DNA from: Microlunatus kandeliicorticis
Lineage (GTDB): Bacteria; Actinomycetota; Actinomycetes; Propionibacteriales; Propionibacteriaceae
Reading direction: 5' to 3'
Assembly: GCF_014137855.1 (NCBI RefSeq)
Contig: NZ_JACGWT010000002.1
Span: forward strand, 496,001 to 560,000
DNA length: 64,000 nucleotides
This document shows positions 58,956 through 64,000 of this stretch, piece after piece. The position numbers and the translations under genes are program-made. Numbering within the stretch: the stretch's first letter is position 1; each line of letters begins with the position of its first letter. The notes under the pieces were generated by a model. The model was not told where the DNA came from. It saw nothing but the letters and a program-made list of their open reading frames with translations, and ran no database searches.

Positions 58956-59049
58956 GGAGGTGTCGCCTAGTCCGGTCTATGGCGCCCGCCTGCTAAGCGG
59001 GTTGAGGGCACAAACCCTCTCGCGGGTTCAAATCCCGCCACCTCCGCCA
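58956..59049 (+). tRNA. tRNA-Ser (anticodon GCU)
   Basis: The acceptor stem GGAGGTG pairs with CACCTCC, with G discriminator and an encoded CCA at 59047-59049. The anticodon stem CCCGC/GCGGG has loop CTGCTAA and anticodon GCT at 58992-58994. The variable arm includes GAGGG-CACAAA-CCCTC, as expected for serine tRNA. T arm: GCGGG-TTCAAAT-CCCGC. Confidence 0.96.
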
Positions 59050-59096
59050 CCCACACTCCTCCGCCCCACCGGCCCGGTCGGTCGCGTCCGGCGCGG

Positions 59097-60350
59097 TCAG
59101 CGCCAGGTCGCGCGGTAGGCGCGGTAGCTCATCTCGGGCAGCGTGGCGTCGAAGACCAGCTCGCCGTACGGGTCGAACTCGCTGATCCGCTTCGCGGTGC
59201 CCCAGCCGACCATGACGTTGCCGTTGTCGAGCCGCTGGGCGTTGCCCATGGCCAGCGCGCTGACCTGGTCGGGGTGGGTGAAGCGACGGACCAGGGTGGC
59301 CTGCCGGCGTCGTTCGTCGAGCTTCAGCCAGAGGATCTGGCTCTCCTTGCTGACCGTGACGGTGCCGTCGGTGCCGTTGTCGAACAGCCGGACCGTGGTC
59401 GCGTCCTCGAATTCGGCGTCGTGCTGCCAGGCGAAGGTCGCCGCGGTCGGGACGTGGAAGTCGCTGCGCTTGCCGCCGAGCCGCCAGCGGACCGCTCCGG
59501 TGTCCAGACCGACCTTGTAGACCGCCCAGACGTGCCGGGCCGAGATCAGCACGTCCCCGTCGGGGGTCGGCTTGGCGGAGTTGATGTGGAAGTAGTCCCA
59601 GGGCTCGGCCGGGTCGGTCGGGACGCCGGCGTGGCTCTCGGCGAGGTCGGCGTGGTCGAGCGACTCCCAGTGGTGCAGCACCGCGCCGGTGGCGAGGTCG
59701 ATCTCCTCGAAGACGCCGTTGAGCACCGGCTGCTTCGTCGCGCCGCCGTAGTCGCTCAGGTCCCGCTCGACCTCGACGTAGCTGACGATGTAGGCGGTGC
59801 CGTGGTCGGTGAGGAAGAACTCGTGCTCGTCGGGGCTGACGCCGTCGTGGCTGCCGATCGTGGTGATCACCTGGTGGTCGGTGCCGGTGACCACGTCGCG
59901 ACCGGAGCCGTAGGCGGCCAGTCCGGTGGTCGGGGACTCCCACCAGGTGATCACCGGGCTGCCGTGGTAGCTCTGCAGCCGGGTGTCGGCGTAGGACTTC
60001 TGCCCGGTGGCCGACCAGACCGTCTCGCCCGACGGGTCGGCGATCAGCGCGGCCGGGGCGCTGGTGCCCATGTTGCTGAGGAACAGGTCGCCCGCCGATG
60101 CCGACGCGCTGATGGTGTTCACGGTGAACGCGCGCGGCAGAGCGGTGCTGGCCTTCGTCCCGCCGATCTTCGACGCGGCTCGCCGGACCACCCCGCCGGC
60201 TGCGTAGTCGGTCACTCCGCCGACGGCCGCGACGCCGGCGACGCCGGCTCCGGCCAGGGTCAGCAACCGGCGTCGGCTCAGGCGGCGCCCCCGGGCCTCA
60301 CCCGGCCTCGCGGGTCGGTCGGCGGGTGAGCCCTCGGTTCCTCGGCGCAT
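59097..60350 (-). CDS. Tat-exported arylsulfotransferase-like (ASST) protein
   Basis: The 417-residue protein has a twin-arginine signal, GRRLSRRRLLTLAGAGVAGV (about 22-41). A beta-propeller ASST domain follows, with SPDEHEFFLTDHGTAYIVSY, WDYFHINSAKPTPDGDVLIS (about 235-254), VRWRLGGKRSDFHVPTAATF and WQHDAEFEDATTVRLFDNGT. These match the PF14269-type arylsulfotransferase family. The HxN-type segments place the catalytic His of ASST, but sulfotransferase activity in this branch is unproven. ATG at 60350 is used; a GTG three codons upstream (60359) is possible. Confidence 0.88.
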   Translation of the reverse strand: MRRGTEGSPADRPARPGEARGRRLSRRRLLTLAGAGVAGVAAVGGVTDYAAGGVVRRAASKIGGTKASTALPRAFTVNTISASASAGDLFLSNMGTSAPAALIADPSGETVWSATGQKSYADTRLQSYHGSPVITWWESPTTGLAAYGSGRDVVTGTDHQVITTIGSHDGVSPDEHEFFLTDHGTAYIVSYVEVERDLSDYGGATKQPVLNGVFEEIDLATGAVLHHWESLDHADLAESHAGVPTDPAEPWDYFHINSAKPTPDGDVLISARHVWAVYKVGLDTGAVRWRLGGKRSDFHVPTAATFAWQHDAEFEDATTVRLFDNGTDGTVTVSKESQILWLKLDERRRQATLVRRFTHPDQVSALAMGNAQRLDNGNVMVGWGTAKRISEFDPYGELVFDATLPEMSYRAYRATWR

Positions 60351-60440
60351 GCCCACCACGCTGCCGCGGCCCGCTCGGCGGGCGCTGTCCCGTGTCTGTG
60401 GCCTCGCTGTGGATGGCCGCGGGCGGTCCGGAGACGGCGG

Positions 60441-61403
60441 TCAGGGGATCAGCACGATCTTGCCGTGCGTGTGACCCTCCTCGAGCTCGGCGAAGGCGTC
60501 GGCCACCCGGTCGAGCGGGTAGGTTGCGGCGATCGGCAGCTCGAGCTCGCCGGCGGCCAGCCGGCCGGCGAGGGCGCGCAGCACCTCGGGGCGCGAACCG
60601 GCGACGCTGCCCTCGGCGTGGGCGCCGAGCCGCTCGGCACCGGCGAAGTCGATGATCGTGTCGATCCGGTCCGGGCTGATCCCGAGGTCGACGGCGAGCT
60701 GGACGTAGGGGTCGCCGTGCAGGTCGATGAACGCGTCGATCCGGTCGGCAGCCGCGCGGAGGTGGGCGGCGACGTCGCCGTGGTAGTCGACGAACTCCGC
60801 GCCGTGCGCGGTCAGCCAGTCCGCGTTGGCCGCCGAGGAGATGCCCAGCACGCGGACACCGCGGGCGGCGAGCAGCTGGGTGACCAGGGTGCCGACGCCG
60901 CCGGCGGCTCCGGAGACCGCGACGACCTCGCCGGGCTGCGGGTCGACGGCCTCGATCGCCGCCCAGGCCGTGGCGCCGACCACGTAGAGCCCGCCGGCGA
61001 CCTCCCAGGAGAGCCCGGCGGGCTTGGCGACGAGCTGGGTGGCGGGGACGGCGGCGTGGGTGGCGTGGCTCGATCGGGTCCAGCTGTAGCCGAGCACCTC
61101 GTCGCCGACGGCGAACCGTGGGGCGTCGGGCTGCTCGGGGTCGTCCGGGCCGACCTCGAGGACGACGCCGGCCAGGTCGCTGCCCTGCCCGCTCGGGAAG
61201 GTGGACGGGGCGACGGCGTCGAGGAAGCCACGGCGGATCGCGGCCTCGCCGGGGTTGATCCCGGCGGCGCGGATGGCGACCAGCACCTCACCGGGGCCGG
61301 GGACCGGGCGTTCGACGGACTCGACGCGGAGCACGTCGCGGTCGCCGTAGCGGTCGAAGCGAACCGCGCGGGTGCCGTCTGCGGGAGTGGTGGTCTCGGT
61401 CAT
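60441..61403 (-). CDS. NADP-dependent oxidoreductase, quinone-reductase-like MDR
   Basis: The 320-residue protein is a zinc-free MDR enzyme: AAGINPGEAAIRRGFLDAVA (about 47), FPSGQGSDLAGVVLEVG, and a nucleotide loop VVAVSGAAGGVGTLVTQLLA (about 157-176). It ends EEGHTHGKIVLIP, typical of NADP-dependent quinone reductases/crotonyl-CoA-like. It diverges from a MarR gene with a repeated operator-like sequence in the 133-bp gap. ATG at 61403 follows GAGGAGATCGC. Confidence 0.9.
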   Translation of the reverse strand: MTETTTPADGTRAVRFDRYGDRDVLRVESVERPVPGPGEVLVAIRAAGINPGEAAIRRGFLDAVAPSTFPSGQGSDLAGVVLEVGPDDPEQPDAPRFAVGDEVLGYSWTRSSHATHAAVPATQLVAKPAGLSWEVAGGLYVVGATAWAAIEAVDPQPGEVVAVSGAAGGVGTLVTQLLAARGVRVLGISSAANADWLTAHGAEFVDYHGDVAAHLRAAADRIDAFIDLHGDPYVQLAVDLGISPDRIDTIIDFAGAERLGAHAEGSVAGSRPEVLRALAGRLAAGELELPIAATYPLDRVADAFAELEEGHTHGKIVLIP

Positions 61404-61427
61404 GCGATCTCCTCGAGGTCTTATCGT

Positions 61428-61472
61428 GTAGCCGGCAACATGAATCTAGCGCTCCTTCGAGTAGCCGGCAAC
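61428..61472. promoter_or_regulatory. Two repeated near-palindromic sites, candidate MarR operators
   Basis: GTAGCCGGCAAC occurs at 61428-61439 and 61461-61472, 33 bp apart (three helical turns). Each is a palindrome at 5 of 6 base pairs. They lie between the divergent oxidoreductase and MarR genes. Confidence 0.65.
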
Positions 61473-61536
61473 GAATCTTCGGCGAACGTCGGCGTGGACG
61501 TGGCCTGCGGAGTGCCCGATTGCGGATGATGCAGGC

Positions 61537-62052
61537 ATGGCGACGGTGGAGGGAACGGACTCCGGGGCGTCCGGGACCGGCCGCCCGGAGGCGGAGCTGC
61601 TGGCCGCGCGTTGCCCGGTGAGCTATGCGATCTTCGCGATGGCCCGGGTGCACCGCGGGCTCGCGGCGAGCCGACTGGCCGCGTTCGGGCTCTACCCGGG
61701 GCAGGAGATCCTGCTGATGGAGCTCGCCGGCGGGGACGGGCGGCCACAGAAGCAGCTGGCCGCGACGCTGCAGGTGAGCCACGTGACGGTGGCCAAGATG
61801 GTGGCGCGGATGGAGCAGGCCGGCCTGGTGCGCCGGCAGACGTCAGACCATGACCGCCGGGTGAGCCTGGTCTTCCTGACCGATCGGGGGCGGGAGCTGC
61901 AGCAGCTGATGCTCGACGCCTGGCTCGACCTCGAGGCGGCCGCCACGCGCTATCTCAGCGACGCGGACGGCGAGCGGTTCGTCGCGCTGAGCGCCGCCGT
62001 CCGCCGTTCGCTCGACGAGACGGCATCGCCGACCGACTACCAGCCCGGCTGA
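61537..62052 (+). CDS. MarR-family transcriptional regulator
   Basis: The 171-residue regulator has a winged helix: GLYPGQEILLMELAGGDGRP, then QKQLAATLQVSHVTVAKMVA (about residues 69-88) and LVRRQTSDHDRRVSLVFLTD (wing with DxRxxxLxLT-type motif). A C-terminal dimerisation helix follows. It probably represses the divergent NADP-dependent oxidoreductase through the paired sites at 61428-61472. The ligand is unknown; a quinone or electrophile would fit the target gene. The start has GATGAT 7 nt upstream (leaderless-type). Confidence 0.9.
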   Translation: MATVEGTDSGASGTGRPEAELLAARCPVSYAIFAMARVHRGLAASRLAAFGLYPGQEILLMELAGGDGRPQKQLAATLQVSHVTVAKMVARMEQAGLVRRQTSDHDRRVSLVFLTDRGRELQQLMLDAWLDLEAAATRYLSDADGERFVALSAAVRRSLDETASPTDYQPG

Positions 62053-62144
62053 GCCGTCCTGGCCCGCGGACGGTTCCGGTTCGCACTCCGGCGTCGCGTT
62101 GGCTATGATCGACTGTCGTTGTCCGCTCCACCGGGCAACCACCA

Positions 62145-62217
62145 GCACCCGTGGCTCAACGGATAGAGCATCTGACTACGGATCAGAAGGTTGGGGGTTC
62201 GAATCCCTCCGGGTGCG
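62145..62217 (+). tRNA. tRNA-Arg (anticodon ACG)
   Basis: Acceptor stem GCACCCG/CGGGTGC with G discriminator at 62217. Anticodon stem TCTGA/TCAGA with loop CTACGGA, anticodon ACG at 62178-62180 (read as ICG after editing). T arm: GGGGG-TTCGAAT-CCCTC. No CCA is encoded. It stands at the border of a tail with less regular gene content. Confidence 0.95.
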
Positions 62218-62339
62218 CCGGACAAGAACTCGTCAGCGTCACCTTCGGGTGGCGCTGAACTTGTTTTCCGGCCCGGCTGGGCCTCGCGCAGCGGCATCGG
62301 GACCGACGGGCAGTCGCCGCACGAGTGGCCCTCGGTCTG

Positions 62340-62657
62340 TCAGCCGGGCGTTCGTCCGTAGCGCTTCCGCACCTCGGCGCGCCAGACGAGCAGGAGTGCG
62401 ATCAGCAGAGCGACCGTCACGACCGCGAGGAAGATCGCCAGGACCCTGGTCGCGCCCGACGCCAGGTCGAAGTAGGAGGCGGTCTCCAGGTAGGACGACG
62501 GGAGCCCGACGGTCGTGGCGTACCGGTGCAGGCGCTCGTCGAAGATCCGGTGTGTGATCGCGCTGGCGACAGCCGAGCCCAGAGCGAGGACGCCGGTCAC
62601 CACCGCGGCGACAAGCAGGCACGAGCGCGTCGGCGAGCTGCGAACGGAGGGCTGCAC
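62340..62657 (-). CDS. Small two-helix membrane protein, unknown function
   Basis: The 105-residue protein has helices at about 13-33 (LLVAAVVTGVLALGSAVASA) and 72-92 (LAIFLAVVTVALLIALLLVW), with an outer loop of 35 residues between them. It begins at GTG 62657. I do not recognise the family. Codon usage is slightly less GC-biased than in surrounding genes. Confidence 0.6.
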   Translation of the reverse strand: MQPSVRSSPTRSCLLVAAVVTGVLALGSAVASAITHRIFDERLHRYATTVGLPSSYLETASYFDLASGATRVLAIFLAVVTVALLIALLLVWRAEVRKRYGRTPG

Positions 62658-62755
62658 CGAGCGAGAGTAGGACGCAGGAGGTCCGCCCTGCGCGCCGTCG
62701 ATGCCTGCGGTGCACCAGACTGGCCGAACCGAACGACCGATCGAGCGAGGGCACC

Positions 62756-63895
62756 GTGAAGATCACCGGCTACCGGACCGTCAGCGCACCGCGGGATCGC
62801 GGCCGGCTGATCGGGGACGTCAACGGCGTCACCCGCTGGTCGCGGACCGAGGTCGTGATCATCGAGACCGACACCGGCATCGAGGGGATCGGCGTCGGGT
62901 CGGTCGGGGCGATCGAGGCTGTTTTCCCCACCGTCGAGGGTGAGGACCCTCGGTCGACGTCCGCTCTCTACGACCGGATGCTGGCGGCGGTGTTCAAGCT
63001 CGGGCACGCCGGCGCGACCTTCGCGACCATCGGCGCCGTCGACCAGGCGCTGTGGGACCTCAAGGCGAAGGCCGCGGACGAACCACTCTGGCGGATGCTC
63101 GGCGCCCGAGACCGCTTCGTCCCCGGCTACGCCTCCGGGCTCGAGTACGGGCTCGACGACGAGGAGGCCGGAGCGCTCTGGACCCGGTTCGCCGAGCGCG
63201 GGTTCAGGGCGGGCAAGACCAAGGGCGGCCGTGAGTTCTCGCGCGATCTTCGCCGGCTCCGACTGCTCGAGGAGATCCTGCACGCCAACACCGAGACGCC
63301 CGCGCTGATGATCGACGCCAACGAGTCCTGGCACGTCTCGCAGGCGATTCGGTACGTGAGCCGGCTCGAGGCGGAGCTCGACCTTACCTGGATCGAGGAG
63401 CCGGTCCGCCGCTGGGACGCCGACGGTCTGGCCACGGTCCGCCGTGGCGTCCGGGCCGGCGTCGCGTCGGGGGAGAACCTCACCGGACTCGAGCAGACGC
63501 GCGCGCTGGTCGCGGCCCAGGCCGTCGACGTCGTGCAGCCCAATGCCGCGTTCGGCTCCACGAACTTCCTCCGGGTCGCGCACCTCGCGCACGCCTACGA
63601 CCTGCCGGTCAGCCCGGTCGGCTTCGCGCCGGCCATCGCTGCGGCGGCCGCCTCGATCCCCAACCTGCTGACCGTCGAGGTCCAGGAGCTCGAGCCGCCG
63701 GCCTGGCTCCACTTCGACCTGCAGATCGCCGACGGCGGTCTGGTGCTCGGGGACGAGTCCGGAGCCGGGATCACGGTCGACGAGGCGGCGCTGCGGGACA
63801 TGGCCGACACCGTGGTGTTGGGGATTCCGTCGACGACCGGTCCGCACGTGCGGCCACGGCGAGCCGGGTTGCGGATGACGCCGGACGAGGACTGA
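62756..63895 (+). CDS. Enolase-superfamily enzyme (mandelate racemase/muconate-lactonizing type)
   Basis: The 379-residue protein has the N-terminal capping domain and the TIM-barrel landmarks: FRAGKTKGGREFSRDL (K-x-K, about residue 157), LMIDANESW (Asp metal ligand, about 185), WIEEPVRRWDADG (second ligand, about 213) and ASGENLTG (third, about 240). The last catalytic position reads VSPVGFAP, without the His or Lys seen in dehydratases and racemases, so the reaction is uncertain. GTG at 62756 is used. It is alone at the right edge, followed by REP-like repeats. Confidence 0.85.
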   Translation: MKITGYRTVSAPRDRGRLIGDVNGVTRWSRTEVVIIETDTGIEGIGVGSVGAIEAVFPTVEGEDPRSTSALYDRMLAAVFKLGHAGATFATIGAVDQALWDLKAKAADEPLWRMLGARDRFVPGYASGLEYGLDDEEAGALWTRFAERGFRAGKTKGGREFSRDLRRLRLLEEILHANTETPALMIDANESWHVSQAIRYVSRLEAELDLTWIEEPVRRWDADGLATVRRGVRAGVASGENLTGLEQTRALVAAQAVDVVQPNAAFGSTNFLRVAHLAHAYDLPVSPVGFAPAIAAAAASIPNLLTVEVQELEPPAWLHFDLQIADGGLVLGDESGAGITVDEAALRDMADTVVLGIPSTTGPHVRPRRAGLRMTPDED

Positions 63896-63911
63896 GCGCG
63901 TCGCCGACGCG

Positions 63912-63987
63912 CTTCGACGAGCTCAGCACTCGTCTACGCGCTTCGACGGGCTCAGCGTGCGCGGTGCGCGCTTCGACGGGCTCAGCG
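63912..63987. repeat. Three REP-like repeats at the right edge
   Basis: CTTCGACGAGCTCAGC at 63912 and CTTCGACGGGCTCAGCG at 63941 and 63971, with 29-30 bp spacing, follow the enolase-superfamily gene. The array may continue beyond the window. Confidence 0.9.
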
Positions 63988-64000
63988 TGCGGGGTTGCGC

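Overview
The window is a contiguous piece of a very GC-rich actinobacterial chromosome. Third codon positions are almost always G or C, and GTG starts are about as common as ATG. Several gene families point the same way: a WhiB-type iron-sulfur regulator, a bacterial proteasome activator (Bpa), a LysE/LysG-type exporter pair, a polyprenol-phosphomannose-dependent mannosyltransferase, IdeR/DmdR-like iron boxes in front of an EfeUOB operon, and biotin transporter genes ordered bioM-bioN-bioY. A member of the Propionibacteriales (Propionibacteriaceae or Nocardioidaceae) is my best guess. It is an inference from gene content; no marker gene was compared.

Layout. 1-6.3 kb: CPBP protease; an ECF sigma factor with a zinc-finger/Asp23 partner and two more Asp23 proteins; a VOC protein; the biotin ECF transporter. 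6.3-13.4 kb: excalibur protein, asparagine synthetase, TetR, a membrane protein with a sigma-like head, SGNH hydrolase, membrane molybdopterin-domain protein. 13.4-17.0 kb: efeU-efeO-efeB iron uptake behind tandem iron boxes. 17.1-24.7 kb: SDR, GyrI-like protein, EcsC protein, Aat, an Fpg/Nei glycosylase, rhodanese, DUF2087 protein, amino-acid exporter with LysR regulator, L,D-transpeptidase. 24.9-32.3 kb: secreted peptidase, GDPD, multicopper oxidase with membrane partner, arginine deiminase, threonine dehydratase. 32.4-38.4 kb: two glycosyltransferases, then a YhgE/ABC-ATPase/TetR operon. 38.5-49.1 kb: DUF2510 protein, prephenate dehydratase, ThuA/Gfo-Idh pair, PAP2-diacylglycerol-kinase fusion, MFS, SerRS, HAD phosphatase, WhiB-HTH. 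49.4-58.7 kb: Bpa, a heterodimeric ABC exporter, GNAT, phosphoesterase, quinone oxidoreductase, tRNA-Ser(UGA), PH-like membrane protein, LCP ligase. 58.9-64 kb: tRNA-Ser(GCU), arylsulfotransferase-like protein, oxidoreductase with divergent MarR, tRNA-Arg(ACG), enolase-superfamily enzyme.

Cross-cutting signals. (1) Many genes have no Shine-Dalgarno; instead a TANNNT-like hexamer ends about 6-7 nt before the start codon, so leaderless transcription looks common. (2) A dispersed palindromic repeat with core CTTCGACRGGCTCAGC fills gene ends between operons, sometimes as tandem arrays of 25, 30 or 34 bp. In one gene it lies inside the coding frame as an AEPVEAQ linker. (3) The two ABC half-transporters at 50.1-54.1 kb have complementary defects, so only one composite ATP site can be canonical. 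No phage, transposase or CRISPR array was seen. Most genes read as ordinary chromosomal housekeeping, with a possibly accessory tail after the tRNA-Arg at 62.1 kb.
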